Part shown: piece by piece, positions 36,325 through 48,516 of the stretch | How positions within the stretch are numbered: the stretch's first letter is position 1 | Layout: each line of letters opens with the position of its first letter | NCBI GenBank assembly: GCA_038501195.1 | Contig: JBBPUQ010000003.1 | Coordinates: 4,060,501 to 4,124,500 of the forward strand | Source: Nemania diffusa | Lineage: Eukaryota > Ascomycota > Sordariomycetes > Xylariales > Xylariaceae | Reading direction: 5' to 3' | Length of the DNA: 64,000 nucleotides | Notes under the pieces: model-generated | What the model was told of the DNA's origin: nothing | What the model saw: only the letters and a program-made list of their open reading frames with translations | Database searches by the model: none | Program-made: the position numbers and the translations under genes

Positions 36325-37380
36325 ATGGCGACCCCGCCAACGGGCCAACGGACGCCCATAAACCCCATCACATCGCCGACGGAGCCCTGGCCGAGCCCCG
36401 CGCACCTGGCCTCGGCGACGCAGACGTACCGCCAGGGCGCCTTCACCATCGCGAGCCGCAAGCTGCCCATCTCCAGGGCCGGGCCGATCGAGGCGCTGGA
36501 GCGGGACCTCGGGATCCCGGCGCCGGAGATGATCTTCGGCGACAACGCCGTGAGCGTCGCGCACGCGCCCACGGGGTGGCGCGTCGCCTTCACCGCGCGC
36601 GACGCCCTCGACGCCGTCGGCAAGACGGGCGAGAACATGCTCCGCGTCGCCTACGCCGGCGCCTGGAGCGCCAGCCGCGAGCGCACCACCGCCGCCGGCA
36701 TCCGCGAGGTCGTGAGGCCGTTCGACTGGAGCTACAGCACCACGTACAAGGGCACCGTCTCTGTCGATGTCGCTGGGTCCGGGGCTGAGGGTGACGCCGC
36801 AGCCGAGAGCACGAGCACGAGCACGAGGAGATGGGACTTCGCGCCGACGGACCAGCCGATCCCCATCGAGCTGCTCAAGCGGCGCGACCCCATCCGCTTC
36901 TTCGACGACGTCATGCTCTACGAGAGCGAGCTAGACGACAACGGCATCTCGGCCCTCAGCGTGAAGCTGCGCGTGCACGACGAGCGCATGCTGCTGCTGT
37001 GCCGGCTGTACATGCGTCTCGACAACGTCGTCTGCCGCATCCGGGACACGCGCATCTACGTCGACTTCGCCTCCGAGGTCGTCACGCGCGAGTACACGGC
37101 CAAAGAGGCCAGCTTTGACGATGTCAAACAGGTGCGTTGGGCCGTGATCTCTTTCTTTACTCATGTCATGAAACGGCCCGGGCAGATTCCATACCGTAGC
37201 TATTTTATATTCGTATATTGCAGTCGATGTGAACTAACCAAACTAACACCCTCGTAGAAACTTTTGATATCTGGGCTACGACCTGATGAAATCACCATCG
37301 CCTTGCGAGACGCGAACCGTGTTGCTGAAGTTCTGCCCGTAGTCGAGCAGACCCTCGAAAGTGTTTCGCTAGCAGCATAG
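36325..37380 (+). CDS. TIP41: TIP41-like regulator of TOR / type 2A phosphatase signalling
   Basis: Tip41 binds Tap42 in yeast and adjusts PP2A activity under TOR control. Two exons (36325-37131 and 37258-37380) split by a 126-nt intron (donor GTGCGT, branch CTAAC, acceptor CGTAG) give 309 residues. Family landmarks are GAFTIASRKLPISRAGPIEALERDLGIPAPEMIFGDN, DWSYSTTYKGT, PIPIELLKRRDPIRFFDDVMLYESELDDNGIS, LSVKLRVHDERMLLLCRLYMRLDNVVCRIRDTRIYV and SGLRPDEITIALRDANRVAEVLPV. A Ser/Thr-rich insert near residues 150-172 is extra to the core. I chose the ATG in the CAACATGGCG context over an in-frame upstream ATG at 36202. Confidence 0.95.
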
Positions 37381-37859
37381 AGGCCCGATTCTTCTCTTTC
37401 CCAATTATTTGAGCTAGCCTCGTGGAATAGCGCGAGAGCTCAACGGGAGATCGATAGCCCGGGCTCGACAACGCTAGACATCTAATACATGTGAGTCTGT
37501 AGGTAAACTAATAGTCACACGAGAGACGACGATCCGACTGGGAGGTTTCGTGCGGTAACCGAGATACGACGCGTCATCGGGTCAAGGGAAATACAAAAGC
37601 AAAATCTAGAAGGATTTGGGAAAGAGGTTTGTGGTATTGAGTATAATAGCAGGTAAACAAGCTGCAAACCCCCTAAACATATCTAGGTATGTAGCCCTCT
37701 TAGCCAATCCTAGCTTCACGCCTCGCCAAGCATATAATTCAACAGCTAACCCCTTGATAAAGACGTAAAAGGCTCATCATCATCGTGCCATAAACAAGAC
37801 CACGTTTTTTTTCTCCCTTTATCCCAGATCACACCTCTTAATACTGCTCCAAAACTCAA
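37381..37859. other. Convergent spacer TIP41 / disordered basic protein
   Basis: 479 bp, both gene 3' ends. Nothing recognised. Confidence 0.5.
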
Positions 37860-39668
37860 CTATCGAGCATCTACCGGTGAACTGCTTCGCGTCCTCTCTT
37901 CAAACGAGAGTTCCCACTGGTCTACTTCCTCAAACTTGCGCACTGCATTCTTAAGCTCTTGTCCCAGCCTCTCCACGAGCATCTGACTATCCTCTTCGCC
38001 CAGATCGGCGACAGAGTTACCCGCATCATTGGCCTCCTCTTCATCTTCATCCACGTTTTCCTTGTCGGACAGCCGGCCGTAAGTTCTTGATATGCGCTTG
38101 TTAGAGCCTTGCGTGGGTTTATCTTTGTTACGGGTGAGTACACGCGCTTTTACCGCAGCCTGGTTCTGGGCATTAATTCGAGATGCTGGGCGTCGTCTCG
38201 TACGGACGTCTAAATGCGCAAGCTCATCGTCGCCCTCACCTAGGCCAGAAATGTCGACTTCAGCTTCCGACTCATCTTCGCCTATATCAAAAACATCGTC
38301 TCCACCCCTCTGTCGGCGACGTGGTAGCAAGCCAGTGAGATCAGCCGTAGTCACTTTACGCGGTGGCTTGGGTGCCGCTTTTCGTTTTGGCTTAGTTACT
38401 CGCGTGGGCGGAGGCGAAGACGAATGGGCGTAATTAGGAGAGTGTGTAAGGGAAGGCGGGGATGACATATCCGAGACGTCATCAGCTGGACCAGGTGTTT
38501 GTCGTAGCACTGTTGGCTGTCGTGTACGTGCTTTGGGAATAGCCTTTAGAGGGGGCCAAAGTTCTTCGTCGCTTTGTGACGAGTCACTGCTGAGAGGGGG
38601 AGCCATCAGTTCGGGGTCCATGGGAGGTGCAACAGGTGTTGATGGTGCTTGTCGTGGTAGTGGAGGTGGTGATGATAGGGGAGAATCTTCATCTGAAGCT
38701 GGCTGCTCAATTGATTGGCGTATAGTGTCATTAACTTCAAAGGGAGATGATCGGACACGTTGTCTATGACTTTCGGTAGATTTTCTCTTGCGGGACTTCG
38801 CACTTGATGTAGGCTGTGCAGGCTCCGCTCCTCCAGAACTCCTCTTAGAGCGTCGCAAAGGAGTAGATTCAGCCTCAGGAGCAAACCCATCTTCATCAAG
38901 TCCTTCTTCGTCTTCGTCATCCTCCGAGTCCTGCTCAGGTTCGGGACGTTGCGCTCTTGGCTTCTGGGCAGTACTGAGGATGCTGGGCTCTCGCGCCCTT
39001 CTCTTGAATACGCCAAAATTGAGGGTGGAGCTGAAGGCAGCAGGAGTATTGGGCCCTGTCCTGCTACTGGGGCGAATAGGCCCGTCATCGCGACTGAGAA
39101 AACTGCCAGCACGTGGTCGCCGTCTAAATTGAGAAACGGACAGGGTAGATGTCTCAGCAGATCGGTGAGCACTGGCATGTCCCACCGTCCCCACGGTGGT
39201 ATTAAGGTCATCGAACATAGAGTCGTCGAGATCCAAGCCGGATAGGTCTGTAGGCCGACTGCGCAAAGGCGTCGCCTTTACGCGTTGGCTTGGACCAGGA
39301 GAACCGCTTGAGCCCTGTACAACTTCTTCTCCTCCCTCTTCATCTGAGTTGTCGGTTGATGTTATATTCTGAAGCCTTTCCATAGCAGCATCGCGCCTCT
39401 GTTGCGCTCTGTCCAGTGCCTTCTGTTGTTGAATCGATCCTGCGGAGATAGTCCGGGTGCGCGTTGACGTGGTATCACGTAATGACTTGCGTCTCGCTGC
39501 GGCTCTTTCTTTTTCGCGATCGCTTACATCGTAAATATCAGAGCTTGGGGCGCTAGATTGGGCCTCATTCTCAGGCTCAGACGCCAATTTTGCCGCTGGC
39601 GCAGCATTGGCGTTTGTTGCTTTGGTTGAGCGCGTCCGCGCTGGTCGAGAGATTTGAGGTCGTGGCAT
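37860..39668 (-). CDS. Large Ser/Arg/Pro-rich, probably nuclear protein, function unknown
   Basis: A single exon encodes 602 residues, and I do not recognise the family. The sequence is mostly low complexity: basic and Ser-rich starts, an acidic run (EDSEDDEDEEGLDEDG, around 245-260), Pro/Ser tracts and many KR clusters such as KSRKRKSTESHRQRVR. Short blocks look conserved in style: TLNFGVFKRRAREPSILSTAQK (around 215-235), KVTTADLTGLLPRRRQRGGDDVFD, NKRISRTYGRLSDKENVDED and the end FEEVDQWELSFEE. These motif islands inside disorder, nuclear-localisation-like clusters and DKEN/SP-rich composition suggest a cell-cycle-regulated chromatin or kinetochore protein, but that is inference only. The neighbour is TIP41, tail to tail. 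Confidence 0.82.
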   Translation of the reverse strand: MPRPQISRPARTRSTKATNANAAPAAKLASEPENEAQSSAPSSDIYDVSDREKERAAARRKSLRDTTSTRTRTISAGSIQQQKALDRAQQRRDAAMERLQNITSTDNSDEEGGEEVVQGSSGSPGPSQRVKATPLRSRPTDLSGLDLDDSMFDDLNTTVGTVGHASAHRSAETSTLSVSQFRRRPRAGSFLSRDDGPIRPSSRTGPNTPAAFSSTLNFGVFKRRAREPSILSTAQKPRAQRPEPEQDSEDDEDEEGLDEDGFAPEAESTPLRRSKRSSGGAEPAQPTSSAKSRKRKSTESHRQRVRSSPFEVNDTIRQSIEQPASDEDSPLSSPPPLPRQAPSTPVAPPMDPELMAPPLSSDSSQSDEELWPPLKAIPKARTRQPTVLRQTPGPADDVSDMSSPPSLTHSPNYAHSSSPPPTRVTKPKRKAAPKPPRKVTTADLTGLLPRRRQRGGDDVFDIGEDESEAEVDISGLGEGDDELAHLDVRTRRRPASRINAQNQAAVKARVLTRNKDKPTQGSNKRISRTYGRLSDKENVDEDEEEANDAGNSVADLGEEDSQMLVERLGQELKNAVRKFEEVDQWELSFEERTRSSSPVDAR

Positions 39669-41188
39669 CGCGAAACGCTCTGCTTTAGTATGGAACGGGG
39701 ATTGAAAGTCTCAGAGGAATTGCAAAAGGGCTAGATTCCTTCAAAACTCATTGCAGTACTAAGGAATACTGACGGTAGTATGTTATGTTGCGACTGCGTT
39801 GAGTTATGAATGCGCATGCCGTGGGAGAGGAGGGAAACAAGTCGGGGTGGTGGGGATTTGGTAGAAAGCACGCTACACAAGCTCTTGACGCGTCGAAGCT
39901 ACAAGCGTGTTTAGTGCCCTCTCGCAAGGTTGGGTTAGGTACCTAGGTACCTAACTTGCCCCGCTCACAACAATACAGTGTCCCAAGTAGCCTACGTGAT
40001 AGGTAGGGAGCGCCCCCTAACCAATTAGGTACCTAGATTAGCACCAACTTTATAAGAAACTACATGTACCTCGTGAGTGATGCCTTTAGGATTGGTGTAT
40101 ATATCGATGCACCTTTAAAGTTTATCACGATTATCAATGATCTCATTGCTTATACCATCACGTTATAAATGAGGAAGATATATGAGTAACTAGGCTGGGT
40201 GCGAGACACTTCTATGAGATGATTGTTTGAGAGAGTATAGGCACGTTACGTTTATCACACCAAGCGCCTGATGACTTGACTCCGAATTCTAGTGAATTTA
40301 TAGACGCAATTATATATAGATATCGCGACCGATCGTGTATATTATCATGAACTGCCTAAAAATAAGTCCGAATCTCAAAAGTTACAGAGTATAAGTGACA
40401 TACGTGCGCGGCTAGGAGTCCAAGGGAATATAACGTCTAATCTCACTAAAGCTAAATCTGAGGTATTCCCGAGTTGCTCGCGCTCATGAGCCAACCACTT
40501 TGTAGCGGGTGATTATCTTTTTCCGGTCTCATAATCGTAATCAGATAATTTATATTCATGAGTTAATCATTGAACCTTACATAGGCGGCTGTGTTCTGCC
40601 GAATTCTTGCCCCAAGCTAACCCAAGCTACTTTTGCCTCACAATAAGCCCAACGAGATGAAAGCGCTATGGCTAGACATAATAATATCTATTGAGAAGTA
40701 CAACACGCGTAATGAATACCAACGCGTCATCTAGTGTTGTATTCAAGTAAGTCGGCAAGTTCAAATAGAGATTGGAAAGAATCAAGAGGCGTCTCTAGAC
40801 CTAGCTTTACGTTACATCGTTGTATCGCTTGTGTCGCCTCAGCTCTCCAACTTCAAGAGCGGTTATGAACACGCGTAATTATAAACAGTATGATTGACGA
40901 GCTCATGTTATGTGAATACGATAATCAATACTGTATGCGCTAGATCTTCTCCTGCTCTCATCGGCGAGAGACTAACATAGTATCAGAGCGTGGATGCATG
41001 CTACATCATCTCAAGAGCACTGTATCATATTAGAGAATAGCCTTTCTCTCTATCTTTCTCACTCAATGCAAACGGTTTAATAGGTTTATAGGGGGCGCTT
41101 TCATGAGATGTTATTTATACTGCTTCTAGCGTCTTAACTTTATTTATGCGTGTGTATATATGTGCGTAAATGGTGAGTATATACCCTT
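39669..41188. other. Gene-free region, AT-rich
   Basis: 1.52 kb. It includes the palindromic motif TTAGGTACCTAGGTACCTAA at 39935-39954 and a further TTAGGTACCTAG at 40025-40036. From 40060 on it is AT-rich with no frame worth naming. Confidence 0.5.
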
Positions 41189-42057
41189 CTATAGATGCTC
41201 ATGGAAGAACTTGAGCGCAAGCGCATAGCCTCTCTCATACTCCGCCTTCACCCGGTCCTTCGTAAGGTCGGCACGGGCACTCATGAACCCGTGCAGCTGG
41301 TCCTCGAACCTCTCGACGTAGTGAGGCACCTTGAGGCTCTTCTCATACTCCTCCACGCTCTCCGCCGTCTCGCCCTGCGACGCAAGCAGCATGGTGGGGA
41401 TCTTGACACGCGCGCCATCTTCGGCGTCGATCCGAGCCGGCGACGTCTGCACCGCGGCCCTGAACAGCCCCGGCTCGTCGCCCGCGACTATGCTCGCCAT
41501 CTTGCCGCCCCAGCAGTAGCCCATGATGCCCCAGGCCTTGATGCGCGGGTTCACCTTCTCCGCCGCCCGCAGGAGGCCCGGCAGCTTCGGGCGGTGGAGG
41601 GACCACTGCGCGTCCTTGAACCACTCGGTGACGATGGCCTTCTGCTCGTCGGTGGTGGGCGGGTACCACTCCATGCTCGCCGGCTTCCCGTTAAAGAAGT
41701 CCGGCATGAAGATCTGGTACGGCTGCTCCGCGTCTCCCGCTGCCAAGATGTCGGCGCCTTGGAGGATCTGCGGGAAGAAGCCGAAGATGTCATACGTGGC
41801 CAAGATGGCCTTGTCGGCGTCAGCAGGACCCGTCACGTCTTCATTGCGCTTTAATTAGACTATATTTGAAGACATCTGATAGCTCGGCCTGCTTACAAGT
41901 TCTGAGGCCATCTAGGTCAATGTACCGACCCTTGGGTTCATACCCCTCACTCACTACTGGCGGAATCCTATATTTATCTAGTATCAGGTTGCTGCTATTT
42001 CTAGGTATTTGACTCTCCAGAGTCTTACCTGCAGCACGCCTCGCTATGTTTCGACAT
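41189..42057 (-). CDS. Dienelactone hydrolase family protein
   Basis: This is an alpha/beta hydrolase of the carboxymethylenebutenolidase type. Three exons (42057-42029, 41967-41897, 41838-41189) give 249 residues beginning MSKHSEACCRIPPVVSEGYEPKG, the usual fungal start. The nucleophile is Cys142 in GIMGYCWGGKM, the acid is expected in the ARIDAEDGARVKIPTMLL-QGETAE region, and the histidine is His216 in DQLHGFM. The tail LALKFFHEHL is typical. First-exon joins use donors GTAAGA and GTAAGC and give RTYVTGPADADKAIL, as in relatives. The substrate is unknown; fungal members often have no defined role. A long frame on the opposite strand is a GC-bias shadow. Confidence 0.93.
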
Positions 42058-45000
42058 CTTGACTCTCTAAAATAATGGCCTTCGGTCGAGTTCATTCAGG
42101 GTCCGGTTTTAATTTGAGCCGGTGATTCCGGATCCCGAGGACGCTGCTTATGCACAGAAAATATTTCTATCTACTGGCCAGTCACTTATCTAGTCTCACT
42201 TTGACGTGGGGTTAGTGTCTCCAGAAATATGTCCAATCGGAGAAGGGAGAGACACGCACCATACCCTGCGATAAGATACATAAGTGTAAGTACTCAATAT
42301 TACAAAATTTACAAAAACCCACCTGCTTCTCGCTCGCCCTTACGTGCTAGAATTGTTGAGATGCGTGTAAGTCAGCGGTATTGAATTGTGAATATGTTGA
42401 GGGTCAATCAACCCGCATGGCCATATATCTGCACCTCTCTCGCTTGAGGTGAGGGGCGAAAAGGCGGGATAGGTGAATGATAACCGGACTGCCTTGCATC
42501 TGCAAAGATTGGGCATCTGATGGATTGTAGAGATTTTCTACTACCCCTGGCCGGGAGTAGTACGCAGTATACTGGAGGTTGCATCGAAGTAACCTTAGCG
42601 TAACCTTCAAGTACTCTTCGGTAGACGTTGGTCCCAATGTGTAATATAGTGCCTTGCAGCAACCAATATCCGCTTCGGAGGTTATGATTAGTGAAGAAAT
42701 GTAAGAGCACTATGTTATTGTGACCCTAGTTCTCTCGTTTGCCGTAAGGCGAACAGGTTAGCCCTCTGGTTTTGTCTGCTCAAAAATCATCATCCGCGTG
42801 AGCAGTTTTTGTTTCAGTCCGCCTAGTTCTTCATCCACACCGTGTACCTTTTCCTCATTTCTATTGTTATTATTATTTTTACATTAGCGAACTAATTAGT
42901 CTATGTCGGTGCCTCAGAACCGTCATCGAGGATAATACGCTCTTGCGGTAGTCAGACACCTGGTGGGGAATTCCCTATACGAAGACGTATATCGAAAAGA
43001 CTACGAACATGATGGCGCCGATGCACTGCGTATGTTGTGTACAAGCCACTGGTGTAAGCTAGCGTCCCTCGCTTCGCTTGGGATGAGTCCTCTCACCAAC
43101 CTCCTATGGTTGGAAACCGGGTAATATAGGTCAAGGGAGAAACATCTTACCATCGGGGAGTGTGAGTAGTTGCGGTGGCGTGATTCCAAAAACGCGGCAC
43201 TAACCGTTCGGAATAAACATTCGATATAGACAACCATCACGTAACACATGAGTTTTGAGCCCTACGCTGTAGGTGTTCGTGCCGGGCCGGCTGGGGTGAC
43301 TCAGTCTAGGTAACGTTGGTATCGTTGACGGCGGTCAAAGGAAGTAGAAGTTAGGTTGAAAGGGATGTTCCTGGACACCTATGCATAGTGCTCCCTGGCT
43401 AGACTATGGCATCTTTTTTTTTACTACTCTGCCTGATTGCTTACCGCTTTAATAAGCCACGCGTCCATTATAAACTCGTTAACCATGTTTCCTTGATTTT
43501 CCAAGGATTAGTATTATGTAGTGCGGAACAAAACTATGTCCATACTTAGGACATATCTGTCATATTAAAGGCTTCTGATATACAATCTGCATTGTGTTCT
43601 CTAGGTGTTCCTTGGAGCTAGGGATAGAAGTACTCTTAATACGTATATAGTATTAAACAATACTACTATTGCTGGTTCTCTCCTCTAGATCGAGTTATTA
43701 CAGCGCTATATTTGAACCGGATTCTAATATTTCTGGAAAGATTATAGCTGAGTACTATTGTAGAATACTGGGCATTTAGCACCCCTCCTAAGTTTGTGGT
43801 GTTATGTATGTGGCGTCGGTTTTTGAGACATTGACAGGACTAGACGGCTGGCCTGATGATATTCTGCGTCATAGTCCTTGGTCATAGTTTCCTTAACACT
43901 TGACAACTCGCCCATTTACCCCCTTGCAGTGTAACCAAGGCAGAACCAGGGTCACCCTTTCAACACTAGTGATATAGCCGATATATGATAGATCATATTC
44001 GTGAGTGGGATATCTCCATTGCGAGGTTTGCAACCACAGCCTCACAAGAAGGGTTGTAACTTGCGAGCTGCATCTGCAGACTAGTCGAGAGTGGTTCCCC
44101 TGATAAGTGGGACTCCTTTGTGGTCGGTTAAACAGTAGGAGTAACACAGAATTATACAATGACGCGGGCGTGTTGTGTGTTCGTTGAGCTTCTTATCATC
44201 GAAGAGGAATTACCTCTCTGTGGGGGAAACTTGAAGAAAGGCGAAAAGGGGGCACAACATACTACCTGGACGGAGAATAGGAGAGCGGATGAAGAAAAAG
44301 GCATAAGCCGAGACAACAAGGAGAGTTTGTGCTACTCCACTCAGAAAAGAATAATATAACTAACGCTAGATAGTAGTCTCACAGCCGTGGGCTTAATTAC
44401 AGCTCATGAAGATGTCTCCTCGGGGATTGTGAGACAACTCTCTCGACAGTACGTAGGACCATTGATGCGTGTCCTTGTGACCTCGAGTCCTCGCTTCGAC
44501 ATCTCGCAGACGACGTACAGGGGTGGCTGGAGGGCGTCCACAACCACCCCCCGCGGCTGGACACGAGGTATTTCGATCGACTCGAGACTCTCTATCATCG
44601 ACACACAGGCGCAGAAGATTGGCTGAAAGTCTCGAAACTGAAACCTGCAGAGTGCGTTTAAACGTTGTTTGCCACACGGGGCCTTGCATTTGTCCTCCTA
44701 GATTGCTTCCAGACCTCACCCCTTGAATTAGCGGCCTGTAGTTGCCACAAAGTCTGAGTGCTTCACCACTAGACATATTGAATACCTATCAGCCATATCA
44801 CGGCTCAGGGGTTGTGTGTTATAGTACTTAGACGATCTTTCGGATCTCGGGGTGACACTTGGGTTGCTACTGATAATCATGAGTATGTTGCTTGCACCCC
44901 CCCGACTAGCACGAAGAATAGGGGGTGAAGATATCTACTTTCACGATCATTTAGATATAACATAAACCAGCGTATAAACTGTAGCATGTAAACAGAAATA

Positions 45001-45386
45001 AGGAGGCACAAGCTTACCAGTGTTTGTAGCAGTGCTCAGAATATAATCTGTAGGTATGTATGTAGTATCTATAGAAGGTAAAGAATTAAAAGCTACGTAT
45101 TTACTGCCTACCTAAGCCTACCTAGGTATGTATTCGGTTGGTGAAAGCGGCCGGCAGCATACTGCGTGCAGCTCACCGCCTAATTGATATGCATGCAAAC
45201 CGGGTATCTACAAGTAGTTGTCATAGGTAAAGAGATACGTGGCGACTTACTCCATATAGATAGTGACATCACAGTGTATTTATTTCCCCTTCCTCAGTAT
45301 TACGAACAATCCTAGCTCTGTCTCTCCTCCATCTACGCACCAATCTCCTTCAGTTTTCTAGCAAGTACCAGTACTCGTCTAGGGCC
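42058..45386. other. 3.3-kb gene-free region
   Basis: No credible protein gene. A short hairpin CCAACCTCCTATGGTTGG is at 43098-43115. The part near 44660-44790 contains a minus-strand hairpin set described separately. TACCTAAGCCTACCTAGGTA at 45109-45128 belongs to the dispersed motif. A frame of 127 codons at 44393-44776 (-) has no family resemblance. Confidence 0.45.
44710..44756 (-). ncRNA. Candidate structured RNA element, type unknown
   Basis: On the minus strand CAGACUU pairs with AGGUCUG 40 nt on, and inside it GUGGC pairs with GCCGC around the loop AACUACAG. Each stem contains a G-U wobble that would be a C-A mismatch on the plus strand, so the fold is better on the minus strand. Just upstream AGUG-GUGAAG-CACU forms another small hairpin. 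I cannot match it to a known family, and chance pairing is possible. Confidence 0.2.
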
Positions 45387-46155
45387 ATGGCACAACAGTC
45401 AGTCACAATCCAGTCCTGGGAGGACAAAGACCACTTTATCTCCTTCAGCGACGCACCTGGCCAATGGGAAAAGCCCAGCATACAATCCAATAAACACTCT
45501 TGTCTGCTAGGCGAGATCATCCAAGCCGATACCTTCATCCGACCTCGCCTAGTATGTCGTGATGTGAATAGTCGGCAATTTGTCGTTGCTTTCTATCCGG
45601 ACAACGAGGCCGAGATGCCGCGTCTGCAGAGCGGCTTCAAGGTTGGCCATACTATCGCCATCTTCTACCCCGTCAGTCATGGGTTTCTAGATGGATCGGT
45701 GGGCATTAGAGTAGAAACACCAGACAAGGTCTTGGTATGGTTTATGCCGTTTTATTGTACTATAGAATATTTGCATACAAGTTTTAGTTACTGAAAGCTT
45801 GTTAGATCATACCCCTCCAGCTTAATGACGTCTTGGCCATGAACAAAGAAGTCATCGAGTTTGTGAATCGAGATGGCACACCTAGGAAATGCCACGGTTG
45901 CGGTCAGACTAGGGACAGGTTCGATAAGTGCGGCCGATGCGAAATGTTCTATTATTGCAACCGAGTATGTATACAAGTCTTCCTATAGGGTGTGTCGCAC
46001 TATATGCAGGTGGCTAATATCCCGTAAAGGAATGTCAGGTGAAAGGGTGGGATACCCATAAAAGATATTGTAGGTCGCTGAAGGACAAGAATGTAAAGAA
46101 GATGTTGTTACTGGACTACACTACTATAGATAATGGTGCAGTCTCGTTTCATTAA
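45387..46155 (+). CDS. MYND-type zinc-finger protein
   Basis: Three exons (45387-45734, 45821-45964, 46030-46155) give 205 residues. Residues 1-125 form an unassigned N-terminal region (FISFSDAPGQWEKPSI, FVVAFYPDNEAEMPRLQSGFKVGHTIAIFYPVSHGFLDGSVGIRVE) that looks like a compact beta domain and is common before MYND fingers in fungi. The MYND finger runs from Cys140 to Cys178 with ligands Cys140, 143, 153, 156, 162, 166, His174 and Cys178. The last intron (65 nt, GTATGT...AAAG) splits the finger between CNR and ECQ, and joining it restores the motif exactly. MYND fingers bind short proline motifs in partner proteins; the partner is unknown. It converges on MRH4. Confidence 0.9.
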
Positions 46156-46611
46156 GGATACCTAGGTAGTCATATCGATGTATGAAATGGCGACATGTAG
46201 CGAGAGGGACTGGCACGGGGAATACCTGAGCGTAGGCGTCTACGCATCTGCTTAAAACATCTATCTCGTGGAGCTGCTATGCATGATTGCTTCACCTGAA
46301 TAAAAATTATTTTTTTCGAGGCAAGGAGGTTGAATTAATACCAAGGGGCGAATAATTATGAATATGTTGGGTACCTCCTTTAGCCATGCACAATAGTGAT
46401 GTGTCACGAAGAACGGGCTGGGCTTAAATTAATACACACATATTATTCGCATGGAAAGAGGGTATCATTTCTCATTAGTACGACCGAAGTTCCTGTAGAT
46501 CCCACAGGTAGATGTATAGTCTAGAGATGTAGATGATGTACAAAGATATACAAGGTTGAATCGTACAGTAGGAGAGCTAGTAGAGCTCAACTAAAAATGA
46601 TTAAGTAGATA
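46156..46611. other. Convergent spacer MYND protein / MRH4
   Basis: 456 bp, AT-rich, both 3' ends. No feature recognised. Confidence 0.5.
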
Positions 46612-48516
46612 CTAGATCAGCGCTTGGCCCATATACATGCTCTCCCTGACCTCAGCGACGATATCGCGCCGATCATCCTTGCCTACTAACACGACGCCTC
46701 GTCCTCGTCTTCCCATACGTCCAGCGCGGCCTAGACGGTGGATAAAGTCAATAGTCGTATGAGGAACATCGTATAAAATGACATGTCGAACGGCTAAGGT
46801 GTCGATGCCGCGAGAAGCAAGATCGGTAGCTACGATAACTTTAGTGTTGGGAAGCCATCTTCTGCCCCGTCCGGCGGCCGGCTCTGCAGAACCAGCCTTA
46901 GCTGTCATAGATTCAAGGGAAGTAAACGACGCTAGCATCTCTGACTGGCGTTGCTCTGCCGTATCACGATGGAGCGCTACGGCATCGATGCCTTTGGAGA
47001 CGAGGAACTCGGCGACCTCCTGAGTTTGTTCCCTCTCGTTCACAAATACCATGATGCGCTTGATGTCGATCTCATCGGGTACAGATCCTTCGTGACGAGC
47101 GGCGTCCTTGCCAATAGACCAGATAGCGTCAGCGCAGGCTAAACTTTTGTTGTTACGATACGGATCTTTTGTCACATCGATAACACCAAGCTGTACACGG
47201 CGGGGAATGGCATGCAGGTTTGGGGTTGTGATACGAGTCATAGTTGGAAATTCCCTCTCAAGATAATTATCCAGTCGCTTAGGGATGGTAGCGGAGCAGA
47301 GGATGATTTGTTGAGTTGAGGGTAGTGCACGATCTAGGATGGCCGTTGTCACCGGTGAAAAGCTGCGGTCCAGAAGGGAGTCCGCCTCATCGATGACTAA
47401 ATGGCTAACTCGAGACAAAATGTTAGGGTCTGAATCGGCCATGGATGAAAGCAGATGCGGTGTGGCCACAACAAGATCAATGCCTCTGGGCGAGTACATA
47501 GAGCTCTGTATGACCTTAGCAGACACATTAGCCGAGAATAGAGAGGCCTTGAATTTGACGGCATGCGAAAGAGACTTTGCGACGGCCCCGACTTGATCGA
47601 CGAGTTCGGCCGTAGGAACAAGAATGACAATTCTAGGGCGTGCCGTCGTCGGGTGGGGCTCGAATTCGCGAGGTCCTGTGTATCCAGGCTCTTTCATTGC
47701 CGCCGACTGCTTCTCAAACGCCTCACGATATGCAATAATCGCAGTGTCAGCAGCCTCCGCTTCCTTTAAAGCATTGACCGCTGGAAGCAGGTAGGCAAGG
47801 GTCTTGCCCGAGCCAGTTTCAGCCGCTAGCAGGAACTCCCGCCTTGTAGGCTCAGAGACTTTTGAAAACCTCGATCTGCGGCGACCCATCTCCTGGCCTA
47901 GCAATGCTGGTATGGCCAATCGCTGGATAGGTGTGGGCGTGATGTCCACCATTCCTTTCAACGCGTCGTCCGCGAGGGCAGTTCTAACTGAGGGTAGGAA
48001 GTTGAACTGGTCGAAGGATTCCAGGTCGGCCACACTCGCCTTTGCCCGGGTTCTCTGCCCGTAAGGTATGGATGCGAGGGAGCCCTGCATCTTCATGGCT
48101 TTTGTCCGTCGATCATCCCTCCTATGTCTGTCGCCATTTCTGTCACCATTTCGGTCGCTACGGCCGAAGCTTCGGCTAGTGCTTCTGTAAGGTTGCCTCG
48201 GCGCATCTTCTCGTATCTTCGTGAAGGTCGTCTGGTTCATGCCACCGAAAGGTCCCTCTGATCGCCGGGGCCTATCGCTGTCACGGCTGTCGCGATGATC
48301 TACATCTCGTCTCGGGGGGCGAGCTACACGATCTGAGAGCACCATGCGCGAGGGACTAGTCCTCGTTCGGCCGGAGAAAAGTCGCTGGGCGGCCCATGGT
48401 TGACGTGCGCTTTGGGCGAGCGCCCGTGTCGTAGCCATGAATAAACAAGACGGACATATAGGCCTTGGAGCGAGCGCGCTCATCATTGCAGATTCAAAAC
48501 GAGCTGCTACAGACAT
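46612..48516 (-). CDS. MRH4: Mitochondrial DEAD-box RNA helicase
   Basis: Mrh4 acts in assembly of the large mitochondrial ribosomal subunit. The intronless gene encodes 634 residues. The N-terminus is basic with few acids and fits a mitochondrial presequence, followed by an Arg/Asp-rich linker (about 60-140). Helicase motifs in order: Q-like [14 protein letters not shown] (193-206), motif [10 protein letters not shown] (231-239), Ia PTAELVDQ (301-308), II DEAD (376-379), III SAT (408-410), [10 protein letters not shown] (564-572) and [10 protein letters not shown] (593-600). The insertions between motifs and the MSVAARF...RLFSGR start match Mrh4 rather than cytosolic helicases. Downstream Met residues 11-12 are alternative starts. 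Assignment to MRH4 is by memory of the family layout. Confidence 0.92.
   Translation of the reverse strand: MSVAARFESAMMSALAPRPICPSCLFMATTRALAQSARQPWAAQRLFSGRTRTSPSRMVLSDRVARPPRRDVDHRDSRDSDRPRRSEGPFGGMNQTTFTKIREDAPRQPYRSTSRSFGRSDRNGDRNGDRHRRDDRRTKAMKMQGSLASIPYGQRTRAKASVADLESFDQFNFLPSVRTALADDALKGMVDITPTPIQRLAIPALLGQEMGRRRSRFSKVSEPTRREFLLAAETGSGKTLAYLLPAVNALKEAEAADTAIIAYREAFEKQSAAMKEPGYTGPREFEPHPTTARPRIVILVPTAELVDQVGAVAKSLSHAVKFKASLFSANVSAKVIQSSMYSPRGIDLVVATPHLLSSMADSDPNILSRVSHLVIDEADSLLDRSFSPVTTAILDRALPSTQQIILCSATIPKRLDNYLEREFPTMTRITTPNLHAIPRRVQLGVIDVTKDPYRNNKSLACADAIWSIGKDAARHEGSVPDEIDIKRIMVFVNEREQTQEVAEFLVSKGIDAVALHRDTAEQRQSEMLASFTSLESMTAKAGSAEPAAGRGRRWLPNTKVIVATDLASRGIDTLAVRHVILYDVPHTTIDFIHRLGRAGRMGRRGRGVVLVGKDDRRDIVAEVRESMYMGQALI

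Noticed and set aside
41195..41854. 219-codon plus-strand frame
   Set aside because: Antisense shadow of the dienelactone hydrolase gene, which has clear catalytic motifs.
43060..43115. Hairpin CCAACC...GGTTGG as an RNA gene or terminator
   Set aside because: A single six-base stem without further structure or context is not enough.
44393..44776. 127-codon minus-strand frame
   Set aside because: No family resemblance; the only signal in this area is possible RNA pairing.
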